From: a virus
Virus record (IMG/VR): IMGVR_UViG_3300032116_001312
Span: 1 to 23,749 of that record
Length of the DNA stretch: 23,749 bases
Direction: 5' to 3' (one strand)
The position numbers and the translations under genes are program-made. The notes below the pieces were generated by a model. The model saw nothing but the letters and a program-made list of their open reading frames with translations, made no database searches and was not told the origin of the DNA. Below, one piece after another: positions 5,387 through 12,503 of this stretch; position 1 is the first letter of the stretch; the number at the start of each line of letters is the position of its first letter.

Positions 5387-5535
5387 CCTCCGAACAGCAG
5401 CAACGCATCGCAGCCCAAGTCCAAGCCTGGCGAGACGCAGGCCAGCACGAACACGCCGAGGCACTGAGGGCGCAGATGTGGGCGATTCTCGGCCCGTATC
5501 TCGCGCCCGCGCGGGAGGTAAATCATGCGCTATAA
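5383..5535 (+). CDS. Very small helical phage protein (50 residues)
   Basis: Starts at ATG 5383 (ATGA overlap) and ends at TAA 5533-5535, eleven bases into the next gene. The product is one or two amphipathic helices rich in Gln, Ala and Glu (SEQQQRIAAQVQAWRDAGQH). The overlap with the endonuclease gene suggests that gene was inserted or moved close behind. Function unknown. Confidence 0.55.
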   Translation: MTSEQQQRIAAQVQAWRDAGQHEHAEALRAQMWAILGPYLAPAREVNHAL

Positions 5536-6043
5536 ACCGGCTTCTCATACGCGCGCGCATTTTACGCGCCAGTTGCTTTTGGAGCTTTTTTCATACGACC
5601 CACGTAGCGGGGCTTTTTGCTGGAATGATTCCGGCGATGAGGTCCTGAAGGTCAACAACTGCGGGTATCGATGGGCTTGGGTGGATGGTCACGCGCTGCT
5701 GGTTCATCGCGCGGCTTGGCGCATGCAAACCGGAGATTGGCCGGCCAAGATGGTTGATCACATTGACCGATGCAAAACAAACAATGCATGGACAAATTTA
5801 CGGCTCGCAGGTCATTCTCTGAACAGCCAAAACGTATTTGATCCAACCCGAACAAACAAGTCAGGGTTTCGCGGAGTTTCGATTGACGAGAGGGGTAGAT
5901 CAAAGCCCTTTAAGGCGGCAATCGTGATCGATGGGGTAAGGCGACATCTTGGGTGTTTTGCGAGCCCCGTGGACGCCCATGCCGCCTACTTGAAAGCAAA
6001 GCGGGTTTTTCATCCAGAAGCATTTTCCGAGGCCAGCCAATGA
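5525..6043 (+). CDS. HNH homing-type endonuclease with AP2 DNA-binding domain
   Basis: A 172-residue protein. Residues about 60-103 hold an HNH_3-type nuclease site: VHRAAWRMQTGDWP, then DHIDRCKTNNAWTNLR, with H61, the D79-H80 pair and N91. Residues about 113-165 form an AP2/ERF-type DNA-binding domain (SGFRGVSIDERG, then AAIVIDGVRRHLGCFASPVDAHAAY). This HNH-AP2 pairing is typical of free-standing mobile endonucleases that cut a target and spread by repair. GGAGGT precedes the ATG. The gene is visibly more AT-rich than its neighbours, a sign of separate origin. It overlaps the RusA gene by ATGA and is co-transcribed. It may have no role in the phage cycle. Confidence 0.9.
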   Translation: MRYKPASHTRAHFTRQLLLELFSYDPRSGAFCWNDSGDEVLKVNNCGYRWAWVDGHALLVHRAAWRMQTGDWPAKMVDHIDRCKTNNAWTNLRLAGHSLNSQNVFDPTRTNKSGFRGVSIDERGRSKPFKAAIVIDGVRRHLGCFASPVDAHAAYLKAKRVFHPEAFSEASQ

Positions 6044-6447
6044 CCAACGCCATCCGCTTCGAGATCCCCGGCATTCCCGTCGCCAAGGGTCGCGCACGCG
6101 TCACCACGATCGGAGGCCACGCACGCGCCTACACCCCGGCCAAAACCGTCGCCTACGAGTCCACGGTCGCGCTGTTTGCCCGCCAGGCAATGGGCGCAGC
6201 CGAACCGATTGCCGGCCCGCTGGCGCTGTCCATCGTGGCAACCTGGCCCATTCCCCCGTCGTGGCCGAAAAAGCGCCGGGAAGCCGCCACGTTCAAGGCC
6301 AGCAAGCCCGACGCCGACAACGTGGCAAAAGCCATCGGAGACGCCTGCAACGGGATCGTGTGGGTGGACGACAGCCAGGTGGTGGATCTGCGGTGCGTGA
6401 AGCGGTACGGAGCTGTGCCTGGGGTGGTGGTGGAGGTTTCGGCATGA
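6040..6447 (+). CDS. rusA: RusA-family Holliday-junction resolvase
   Basis: A 135-residue metal-dependent endonuclease that cuts four-way DNA junctions made during replication and recombination. The signature KPDADNVAKAIGDACNGIVW, followed by VDDSQVV, aligns with RusA: D91, D93 and D111 correspond to the catalytic aspartates, and K97 to the conserved lysine. The N-terminal strand motif FEIPGIPVAKGRARV is also typical. I chose ATG 6040, in ATGA overlap with the endonuclease stop; an upstream in-frame ATG at 5953 would sit deep in the neighbouring gene. Length matches the family (about 120-140). It is probably needed to resolve concatemers before packaging. Confidence 0.92.
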   Translation: MTNAIRFEIPGIPVAKGRARVTTIGGHARAYTPAKTVAYESTVALFARQAMGAAEPIAGPLALSIVATWPIPPSWPKKRREAATFKASKPDADNVAKAIGDACNGIVWVDDSQVVDLRCVKRYGAVPGVVVEVSA

Positions 6448-6563
6448 CCCCCGCCCAACTCGCCGCCCTGCAATCCGCCGCCATGAAGCGCATCGCGGAG
6501 TTCATCAATCGCAGTTCTGCCCAACACCTGCGGGCAATGCGGGAGGGGAGGAAGCACGCATGA
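6444..6563 (+). CDS. Very small phage protein (39 residues)
   Basis: Starts at ATG 6444 and ends at TGA 6561-6563, with ATGA overlaps at both ends. The product is a single basic amphipathic helix (LAALQSAAMKRIAEFINRSS). It is probably a real, coupled gene because it fills the space between two clear genes exactly. Function unknown. Confidence 0.55.
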   Translation: MTPAQLAALQSAAMKRIAEFINRSSAQHLRAMREGRKHA

Positions 6564-7147
6564 TCAACGTCGCCATCCTGTTCGCCCGTGCGGACAGCTT
6601 CTACAAAACCCTGCCGGGCTGCGATGTGTACGACATCGAGCGCGATGCGCGGACATGGCCAGGAGGTTGCCCGGTGGTGGCGCATCCGCCGTGCAGGGCA
6701 TGGGGCCGGCTGTCGCACATGGCAAACCCTCGGCCGGATGAGAAGGACCTAGCGCGCTGGGCCGTTCGCCAAGTGCGCGAGTTCGGCGGGGTGCTGGAGC
6801 ATCCGAAAGCGTCGCGTCTGTGGGCAGACCAAGGGCTACCAGACCCGGGCTGCGTCGATGAGTTCGGCGGGTTCACGCTGCCAATTCACCAGAACTGGTT
6901 CGGCCACCGCGCCGAGAAGGCCACGTTTCTGTACATCGTCGGCATTGAGCGCCGCGATGTGCCGGCTTTCCCCCTGGTGCTTGGCGAGGCTTCGCATGTG
7001 ATCGCCAGCTCGACACATCGGCAAAAGCGCACGCACCCGCAATTCCGGCCCGAGGTAACCCGGCCCGAACGCGAACACACCCCGCCCGATTTGGCCCGCT
7101 GGCTTGTCGAACTTGCGCGGCGCTGCCGCGTGGAGGTAGCCGCATGA
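6560..7147 (+). CDS. Phage protein with cytosine-methyltransferase-like motifs
   Basis: A 195-residue protein common in phages but without a function I can name with confidence. It has VYDIERDARTWPGG, then PVVAHPPCRAWGRLSH (P43-P44-C45), GGVLEHPKASRLW (E80) and HQNWFGHRAEKATFLYIVG (111-128). These resemble, in order, the acidic cofactor-ribose loop, motif IV (PPC), motif VI (ENV-like EHP) and motif VIII (QxRxR-like) of C5-cytosine methyltransferases. The N-terminal glycine-rich S-adenosylmethionine loop is not evident, and the protein is half the usual length. It may be a degenerate or minimal DNA-modifying enzyme. GGGAGGGGAGG lies upstream of the ATG at 6560. Confidence 0.6.
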   Translation: MINVAILFARADSFYKTLPGCDVYDIERDARTWPGGCPVVAHPPCRAWGRLSHMANPRPDEKDLARWAVRQVREFGGVLEHPKASRLWADQGLPDPGCVDEFGGFTLPIHQNWFGHRAEKATFLYIVGIERRDVPAFPLVLGEASHVIASSTHRQKRTHPQFRPEVTRPEREHTPPDLARWLVELARRCRVEVAA

Positions 7148-7401
7148 CCACACTTGCGCCAGACCAACGCTACGACTGGTCCCGCATCCTGCTCGACCTG
7201 AGCATGCACGGCATGACCCTGCAGGCCGTGTTCGAGGCGACCGGCATCCCGGTGTCCACGCTGCACGGGTTCAAGAACCTGGACGCCGAGCCAAAGCACG
7301 CGGACGGCGACCGGCTGTTGGCGCTGTGGCAGCGCAGGATGCATCCGCCTGTGCCGAGGATTACGGGGAGCATCAGGCAGGAGAGGGTGAGCAGGCGCTA
7401 A
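7144..7401 (+). CDS. Small HTH-like phage protein, last gene of the early operon
   Basis: An 85-residue basic protein. Residues about 14-45 (ILLDLSMHGMTLQAVFEATG, then IPVSTLHGFKNL) have the spacing of a helix-turn-helix. The tail is Arg/Pro-rich. Its place at the end of the early region, directly before the structural genes, is where late regulators or small terminase subunits often lie. It is too short and lacks other features to claim either. The stop codon TAA (7399-7401) touches the first copy of the 39-bp repeat. Confidence 0.6.
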   Translation: MTTLAPDQRYDWSRILLDLSMHGMTLQAVFEATGIPVSTLHGFKNLDAEPKHADGDRLLALWQRRMHPPVPRITGSIRQERVSRR

Positions 7402-7439
7402 TTTCCGGGAACCCGAACACCCGCCAGGCTGACACTGCG
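7401..7439 (+). repeat. 39-bp intergenic repeat, copy 1 (before head operon)
   Basis: The first 18 bases, ATTTCCGGGAACCCGAAC, and last nine, GACACTGCG, are identical to the copy at 12324-12362. The 12 bases between match at six positions. The left part holds inverted repeats (TTCC-G-GGAA and CGGG-AA-CCCG) that could bind a protein. It lies between the early operon's last stop and the first structural gene, 29 bases before the ATG at 7469. A regulatory role is inferred from position. Confidence 0.7.
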
Positions 7440-7468
7440 GGCCTATCCCCACGACAGGAGCCCCTCCC

Positions 7469-7708
7469 ATGTCCAAACCCGCCCGCGTCGTCCACACTCC
7501 CGGCGAATCTCCCGAGCCACCCGCAGACGCCCAGCGCGATGCCGAGATTGCCCAGGCCGACGCCGCAGCGATGTCCGAGAAGCTCGCCAGCAACCAGCCC
7601 GCACCCTTGCGCGCTGCTGACGTGGACCCCTTGAGGATCAAGCGCGCAGTGCTGACCGTGGACGGCTGGGTGTGCCCGGCTGTCTCGCCCGGCTTCGCTG
7701 GGGGCTGA
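7469..7708 (+). CDS. Small hypothetical protein at the start of the head operon
   Basis: A 79-residue protein. The first 55 residues are low-complexity (Ala, Pro, Glu, Asp). The C-terminal 25, DVDPLRIKRAVLTVDGWVCP, look folded. AGGAG (7456-7460) precedes the ATG. Its location upstream of the portal gene is conserved-looking, but no function is apparent; it could be a minor virion or assembly protein. Confidence 0.6.
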   Translation: MSKPARVVHTPGESPEPPADAQRDAEIAQADAAAMSEKLASNQPAPLRAADVDPLRIKRAVLTVDGWVCPAVSPGFAGG

Positions 7709-7710
7709 CC

Positions 7711-7971
7711 ATGTGCGTTACCGCGCTCATGGCAGCACAGATCGCGGGCGGCGTTGCGGCCACGAAATCGCTGCTGACCAAATCGCCCAAGACCGCGCCG
7801 CTTGCCGATCCCGCGACCGAGCGCGCAGCCGCTGAGGCCAGGGCAACGCAGGCGGCGAACTCCAAGCTTGCCGAGCGCAACCGCAGCCGCAGGGCATCGA
7901 GCCTGACGGCGGTGGACACGGCCGGCTCCAACGTCCCCGCGCTGGGCGGCAAGACCACGCTGGGGCAGTGA
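7711..7971 (+). CDS. Small head-associated phage protein ending in GGKTTLGQ
   Basis: An 86-residue protein. A short hydrophobic N terminus (MCVTALMAAQIAGGVAATKS) is followed by an Ala/Arg/Glu-rich helix (about 35-62) and ends with VPALGGKTTLGQ. Small proteins with this helix and a GGK-T-LG ending recur beside podoviral portal genes. I recall them as uncharacterised virion or head-tail proteins. The cysteine at position 2 with a hydrophobic stretch is not a convincing lipobox. The stop TGA overlaps the portal start as TGATG. Confidence 0.6.
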   Translation: MCVTALMAAQIAGGVAATKSLLTKSPKTAPLADPATERAAAEARATQAANSKLAERNRSRRASSLTAVDTAGSNVPALGGKTTLGQ

Positions 7972-9590
7972 TGGCCGCTGACGCCAAGAAGATCCTCGAC
8001 CACCTGGCCGCACTGCAGGGCCGACGTGCCCCGTATGAGACGGACTGGCGCGACTGCTTCGACATGACGTTTCCAGTGCGCGGCACCGGGTTCCAAGGCG
8101 TCACGAACGACACGGCACGCGCACGCAACGCTGCACGCCTGGACAGCACCGGCACCGACGCAGGGCGCACTCTTGCATCTGGCCTGATGGGCGGCATCAC
8201 GCCGGCCAACAGTCGCTGGTTTGGCCTGGACGTGGGCGACGAGACGGACGAGGAACGCAAGTGGCTCGATGAGGCTGCGGACACCGTGTGGCAGAACATC
8301 CACGCCGGCAACTTCGACGCGGCAGGCTACGAGTGCTGCCTGGACATGGTGGCCGCTGGTTGGTTCGTGCTGTTCACCGACATCAACCGGGAGGTCGGCG
8401 GCGGGTACGCTTTCGAGCAGTGGCCGATTGCCGAGTGCTTCATCAGCACCACGCGCCAGGACGGGCGAGCCGATACGGTGTACCGGAAATACACCATGAC
8501 CGCGCAGCAGGCGGTCGAGCATTTCGGCAAGATCGGCGGCAAGGTGTCGGAGAAACTGCGCACCAAGGCGATGGACAAGCCCTTCGAGTCGGTGGAACTG
8601 GTGCGCGTGATCGAGCCGCGCCACCTGTACGCCGTGGGCTCCAAGCTGTCCAAGAACATGCCGTTCATGTCGTGCGATGTGGAGGTGGACGGCCGGCATG
8701 TGATTCTGGAACAGGGCTACGAGGAATTCCCCTGCGCCATTCCGCGCTGGACGATGATCCCCGGCAGCGTGTACGCAGTCGGCCCGGCTTTCGATGCGTT
8801 GCCCGACATGCTCGAGCTGACCGAGCTGGTGCGCATGGAGAAGGCGGCAGCGGATCTTGCCATCGCCGGCATGTGGATCGCCGAGGACGATGGCGTGCTG
8901 AACCCCAAGACCGTCAAGGTGGGGCCGCGCAAGATCATCGTGGCGAACTCCGTGGACAGCATGAAGGAGTTGAAGTCCGGCGCGGATTTCAATGTCGCGT
9001 TCACGATCAAGGCGCAGCTTCAAGCGCAAATCCGGCGCACGCTCATGGCCGACCAGTTGCAGCCGCAGGACGGCCCGCAGATGACGGCGACCGAGGTGCA
9101 TGTGCGCGTGGGGCTGATCCGCCAGTTACTGGGCCCGGTGTACGGGCGCCTGCAATCCGAATACCTGCAGCCGTTCGTCGAGCGGTGTTTCGGCCTGGCG
9201 TTCCGTGCCGGTGCATTGGGCCAGCCACCGCAGTCGCTGGCCGGTCGGCAGTTCCATGTGCGCTACATCAGCCCGCTGGCCCGTGCGCAGCGCCTGGAGG
9301 ATGTCGTGGCGATGGATCGACTCGAAACCGGCCTGATCACCAAGTCGCAGCAGGGTAAGCCCGAACTGATGGACATCTACGACTGGGAGGAGGCCGACCG
9401 GCTGCGCGCTCAGTACCTGGGTGTGCCGGGCAAGTTGATGCGCTCGGACGACGACATCAAGACGATCCGCGATGCGCGCGCCGAGGCAACACAGAAGGCC
9501 GAGCAGCAGCAGATGATGCAGCAGCAGGTCGAGGCGCAATCGAAGAATCCAGAGCAAGCGGGCGTCATGGGCGCTCTGATGGCAGCATAG
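7971..9590 (+). CDS. Portal protein (T7-type head-tail connector)
   Basis: A 539-residue protein that forms the dodecameric DNA gateway at one capsid vertex. The N terminus (RRAPYETDWRDCFDMTFPV, then TARARNAARLDSTGTDAGRT, LASGLMGGITPANSRWFGL) and the core (ADLAIAGMWIAEDDGVLNP, then MTATEVHVRVGLIRQLLGPV, YGRLQSEYLQPFVERCF) are diagnostic of podoviral portals of the T7 gp8 type. The length is as expected. The C-terminal 40 residues are Gln-rich (EQQQMMQQQVEAQSK). ATG 7971 overlaps the previous stop; a GTG one codon upstream is an alternative. No large terminase precedes it, which is unusual. Confidence 0.93.
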   Translation: MAADAKKILDHLAALQGRRAPYETDWRDCFDMTFPVRGTGFQGVTNDTARARNAARLDSTGTDAGRTLASGLMGGITPANSRWFGLDVGDETDEERKWLDEAADTVWQNIHAGNFDAAGYECCLDMVAAGWFVLFTDINREVGGGYAFEQWPIAECFISTTRQDGRADTVYRKYTMTAQQAVEHFGKIGGKVSEKLRTKAMDKPFESVELVRVIEPRHLYAVGSKLSKNMPFMSCDVEVDGRHVILEQGYEEFPCAIPRWTMIPGSVYAVGPAFDALPDMLELTELVRMEKAAADLAIAGMWIAEDDGVLNPKTVKVGPRKIIVANSVDSMKELKSGADFNVAFTIKAQLQAQIRRTLMADQLQPQDGPQMTATEVHVRVGLIRQLLGPVYGRLQSEYLQPFVERCFGLAFRAGALGQPPQSLAGRQFHVRYISPLARAQRLEDVVAMDRLETGLITKSQQGKPELMDIYDWEEADRLRAQYLGVPGKLMRSDDDIKTIRDARAEATQKAEQQQMMQQQVEAQSKNPEQAGVMGALMAA

Positions 9591-9600
9591 GGAGCAAATC

Positions 9601-10467
9601 ATGGGTGCGACATTGACGGAAGATGGGTGGGAGGTTCCGAACATCACGGGCGGGATCGTGCAGCTCAGTACGGACGGCACATCCCTGGTGTCAGGGGGTG
9701 GGATTGCGCTGGATATGGGCCGGGATGTTTGGCCGTCCGATGGCTACTGGACGCACATTCACGCCAACCGGGCAAATGTTGGCTCACTGAGCGCCCCCGA
9801 TATTTCAGGCGGTCTGAACCCCGCAACGGCAGGCGCGAACTTGTCTGCCGCGCAACTGTCGGCAAATGCAAACTACTACAGCACGGTCCTGCCCGCTGGT
9901 GGCGCTACGGATTCGGTGCTGCGGTTTCCTCCGCTGTATCACCAATGGCTGCAAGGTGAAAACCTGTTTTTGTTCTGGTCCGGGATTGTCACCCCCGGAG
10001 GCGCAACAGAAGCAATCATTGGTAATACTGCAGACACCGCCATCGCGGGGTTTCGGGTGCGCTGCTATTCGACGGGGCGAATGGACGTTGTGGTGCACGA
10101 TGGGGCAGGCGGCACGCAGTTCGCATCACAAACCACCAATGACGCAGCGGGCAAGCCTTTTGTGGCTGGTGAACTTCACTCCTTGGCGGTGTTCTTTAAT
10201 GGAAGTACGGGCAAGGTTCAGCAGTACGTTGATGGCCTGCTGAACAAGGAAAACATCCTTGTCCGCAAAGACGAAACGGGCGGCTATACGTTCAACATTG
10301 GTTCGTGTCGCCCCGCCCCCGGATTGGCCGAGGGGTTAGCAACTCAGACCCGTGCATTGGTGATTCTGCGCGGCAGATACGGGGAGAGTTCCGAGCATCT
10401 TGCGCCGCTCCTTGCCCAGCGCCTGCACGAAGCGCCAGAAAAGCTCGTAACCAATCTGGAGTGGTGA
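9601..10467 (+). CDS. LamG/concanavalin-like accessory virion protein
   Basis: A 288-residue protein. Residues about 95-275 have the look of a LamG/concanavalin A jelly roll: LFLFWSGIVTPGGATEAIIG, then GFRVRCYSTGRMDVVVHDGAG, ELHSLAVFFNGSTGKVQQYV and DGLLNKENILV. That layout (strands, then an H-S-L-A-V-F-F-N-G strand, then a D-G turn) is typical of carbohydrate- or protein-binding domains in phage decoration and fibre proteins. GGAG precedes the ATG. The C-terminal tail is helical (LAPLLAQRLHEAPEKL). It sits between portal and scaffold, a place normally without extra genes, next to a second jelly-roll gene. It is probably an acquired accessory gene; the ligand is unknown. Confidence 0.6.
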   Translation: MGATLTEDGWEVPNITGGIVQLSTDGTSLVSGGGIALDMGRDVWPSDGYWTHIHANRANVGSLSAPDISGGLNPATAGANLSAAQLSANANYYSTVLPAGGATDSVLRFPPLYHQWLQGENLFLFWSGIVTPGGATEAIIGNTADTAIAGFRVRCYSTGRMDVVVHDGAGGTQFASQTTNDAAGKPFVAGELHSLAVFFNGSTGKVQQYVDGLLNKENILVRKDETGGYTFNIGSCRPAPGLAEGLATQTRALVILRGRYGESSEHLAPLLAQRLHEAPEKLVTNLEW

Positions 10468-10468
10468 C

Positions 10469-11170
10469 ATGACGATACAACTGCAAAACACGTACAGTTC
10501 TAGTCTGAGCAACATCCAACTGCTGCAGGCCAACGGCCAAGAGGTTACTGGCGCGGCGTTTCCGGATGGCATTGCAGGTCGCATCTTCATTGCAGACGGG
10601 TGCCTGAACACCGTCCTCAATGAGAATGATGCGCTTGTGCCGGGGAGTTCTGCCGGGCGGTCTGAGATTCTGACTGTCGGCCCCTTGGGGTATGGGAACT
10701 ATTTCATCGAGTTTGAATTTCGGGTGGACAGTTTCCCGGCGATCCCGATGAGCATCATGCAAATCATGGACAAGGGCTCTGTCACGGACAAACCGATACA
10801 CACGCTGTTCATTGACTCCGATGGCGTCTTGTGCGCTGGTCTGATCCGCAGCGATGTGTTGAAGGTGATTGGTTCCGTGAAAGTCAAGAAAAACGCATGG
10901 AACCAAGTAAACCTGTTTTTCCGTTCTTTTGATGACGCCACCGGCTGGCTTCACTCCATGCTGAACGGGCGCACGCTTGCCAAAAAGCACAACATTAACT
11001 TCTTTGAGCCCAGCGGACTTGGGCCGTATCTCAAGAATGGCATCTATGACTACTTCGGCCTGACGGGCTTTGGGAGCTTTACCGCAAAGTATCGGAACAT
11101 GAAGATTTCCAGCATCACGACGGAGACTTACTACTCCGAAATGGGCGGCTACCCGATGCGATCGCTGTGA
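10469..11170 (+). CDS. Polysaccharide-lyase-like jelly-roll protein
   Basis: A 233-residue protein. The region 70-220 resembles heparin-lyase-like jelly rolls: GNYFIEFEFRVDSFP, KKNAWNQVNLFFRSFDDATG, then HSMLNGRTLAKKHNINFF and GPYLKNGIYDYFG. The last motif matches the yfKlGiY-type strand of that family. No catalytic His/Tyr pair can be assigned by eye, so it may bind rather than cut sugar. The gene is distinctly AT-richer than the portal and scaffold genes. It follows the LamG-like gene with one base between stop and ATG and GGAG upstream, so the two are probably a unit. Surface decoration or host-capsule binding is an inference. Confidence 0.55.
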   Translation: MTIQLQNTYSSSLSNIQLLQANGQEVTGAAFPDGIAGRIFIADGCLNTVLNENDALVPGSSAGRSEILTVGPLGYGNYFIEFEFRVDSFPAIPMSIMQIMDKGSVTDKPIHTLFIDSDGVLCAGLIRSDVLKVIGSVKVKKNAWNQVNLFFRSFDDATGWLHSMLNGRTLAKKHNINFFEPSGLGPYLKNGIYDYFGLTGFGSFTAKYRNMKISSITTETYYSEMGGYPMRSL

Positions 11171-11202
11171 GTCCCATCCCCTGCCGGTGAGTATCGAAAC
11201 CA

Positions 11203-11442
11203 ATGGCCTTTGAAGTCACCCCCGACACCTACCTCGATGTCTTCGAGCGCCACCCGGCAGGCGCTGCAGTGCTGGAAGACCTCATCAAGCGATTCACCCA
11301 GCCAGCCGTGACAGACGGCGGCATCGACGCGGTGCTGAAGACATACCAGCGCATGGGCCAGCGCCGCGTGCTGGATCACATCATCAACAAGATCAACCAG
11401 GCGCACGGCGTGCCTGAACCACAAGGAGAGAGCGATGCGTAG
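11203..11442 (+). CDS. Bbp19-like phage protein
   Basis: A 79-residue protein. The core, FERHPAGAAVLEDLIKRFTQ, then GGIDAVLKTYQRMGQRRVLD and HIINKINQAHGVP, matches my memory of the Bbp19-like domain first seen in Bordetella phage BPP-1. These small proteins lie just upstream of the scaffold gene in such podoviruses. Their role is not established. Only a weak GGTGAG ribosome-binding site is visible, 13 or so bases upstream. The stop overlaps the scaffold start by eight bases. Confidence 0.7.
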   Translation: MAFEVTPDTYLDVFERHPAGAAVLEDLIKRFTQPAVTDGGIDAVLKTYQRMGQRRVLDHIINKINQAHGVPEPQGESDA

Positions 11443-12259
11443 ATTCGTGCTGATGGACGGAACCCCGGGCGCTGCAGGCGGTGGCGATCCCACGCCACCG
11501 GTGCCGCCCACAGCCACGCCACCCGCAACCCCGCCGGCCGGCGACCCACCCGCACCGCCCTCCGCACTGGCTCCACCTCCAGCGCCACCCGCCGAGTTCA
11601 TCCCGGAGAAATTCAGGGTGATGTCTGGCGAGGCCCTGGACGTGGAGGCCAGCGCCCGCAAAATGGCCGAGAGCTACAACCAACTGCAGGCCCGCATGGG
11701 TACGGGTGACGTGCCACCGAAAGCCGCCGAGGAATACACGATCACGGTGCCGGACGCCTTCAAGGAATCGTTTGTCGAGGACGACCGCACCAAGGCATTC
11801 CGCACCGATGCGCTGGCGGCAGGGCTGACGCAGAAGCAGTTCGACTTCGTGATGGGCAAGTATTTCGCGGTGGCCCCCGAGCTGGTGACGGGTGCGATCG
11901 ACACCACCGTCGAGACGACACGCGGGGCGCTGGAGAAAGCCTGGGGGCCTGAGTACGGCAAGCAACTGGACGCCGCAGCGCTGGCGTTCGACAAGTTCGC
12001 CGATCCTGCCGACAAGGGCAAGTTCGACAGCTTGATGACCGACCCGGCGCTGGCGTACCGCATCCTGGCCAAGATCGGCCCCGAGCTGCGCGAGGCTGGC
12101 GGCATTCCTCCGACTGCTGGCGGCGGTGGACAGGAGGACGTGAAGGCCCTGCTGCTGTCCGAGGCCAACACCAACCCGCGCCATCCCGATCACGCACGCA
12201 CGCGCGCCACCATCGACGCGCACTATGCCAAGAAATACGGGACCGCACCCGTGACCTGA
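11435..12259 (+). CDS. Capsid assembly scaffolding protein
   Basis: A 274-residue protein placed directly before the major capsid gene, the standard scaffold position. The N-terminal third is a disordered Pro/Ala linker (about residues 10-55). Then comes AEFIPEKFRVMSGEALDVEA, a helical domain (LTQKQFDFVMGKYFAVAPEL, GALEKAWGPEYGKQLDAA), and a charged C terminus with NPRHPDHARTRATIDAHYAK. The helical acidic body and basic C-terminal helix fit podoviral scaffolds, whose C terminus contacts the capsid protein. GGAGAG lies before the ATG. A strong terminator follows at 12293. Confidence 0.8.
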   Translation: MRRFVLMDGTPGAAGGGDPTPPVPPTATPPATPPAGDPPAPPSALAPPPAPPAEFIPEKFRVMSGEALDVEASARKMAESYNQLQARMGTGDVPPKAAEEYTITVPDAFKESFVEDDRTKAFRTDALAAGLTQKQFDFVMGKYFAVAPELVTGAIDTTVETTRGALEKAWGPEYGKQLDAAALAFDKFADPADKGKFDSLMTDPALAYRILAKIGPELREAGGIPPTAGGGGQEDVKALLLSEANTNPRHPDHARTRATIDAHYAKKYGTAPVT

Positions 12260-12292
12260 ATCTCTCCTGGTGGACGGGCGTTGGAGCCCTTT

Positions 12293-12323
12293 GGCCGGTG
12301 GCGTCACAACCACCGGCCCTTTT
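12293..12323 (+). terminator. Rho-independent terminator after the scaffold gene
   Basis: A perfect nine-base stem GGCCGGTGG/CCACCGGCC (12293-12301 and 12310-12318) with an eight-base loop is followed by CTTTTATTT. It lies 34 bases after the scaffold stop. Such a site before the capsid gene could reduce scaffold-to-capsid read-through, or end a processed transcript. Confidence 0.85.
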
Positions 12324-12362
12324 ATTTCCGGGAACCCGAACGCCACTCGGGCAGACACTGCG
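12324..12362 (+). repeat. 39-bp intergenic repeat, copy 2 (before capsid gene)
   Basis: Begins at the terminator's T-rich tail. It shares 18 identical bases at the left and nine at the right with the copy at 7401-7439. It lies 141 bases upstream of the capsid ATG. In the 12363-12503 stretch that follows I see no gene. There is one small hairpin (CAGCG-GCTG-CGCTG, about 12443-12456), and no convincing sigma-70 promoter. The repeat could be a late promoter, an operator or an RNA element. Confidence 0.7.
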
Positions 12363-12503
12363 CAGCAATCGGCCCGGGGCGGCACCCGGATAACCATCGA
12401 AGCCAGTGCACAGCGATACGCCAAGGCTGTGGACTTTTGAGGGCCAGCGGCTGCGCTGACAACCCACAAGACCGGCGTGTGTTCTCTGACTGAAAGGGTC
12501 GAA

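Noticed and set aside
7638-9101. A 487-codon minus-strand open frame over the portal gene
   Set aside because: It is antisense to an unmistakable portal protein and has no ribosome-binding site or domain.
9601-11170. A diversity-generating retroelement, considered because of the BPP-1-like gene order
   Set aside because: No reverse transcriptase and no template/variable repeat pair is visible anywhere in the window.
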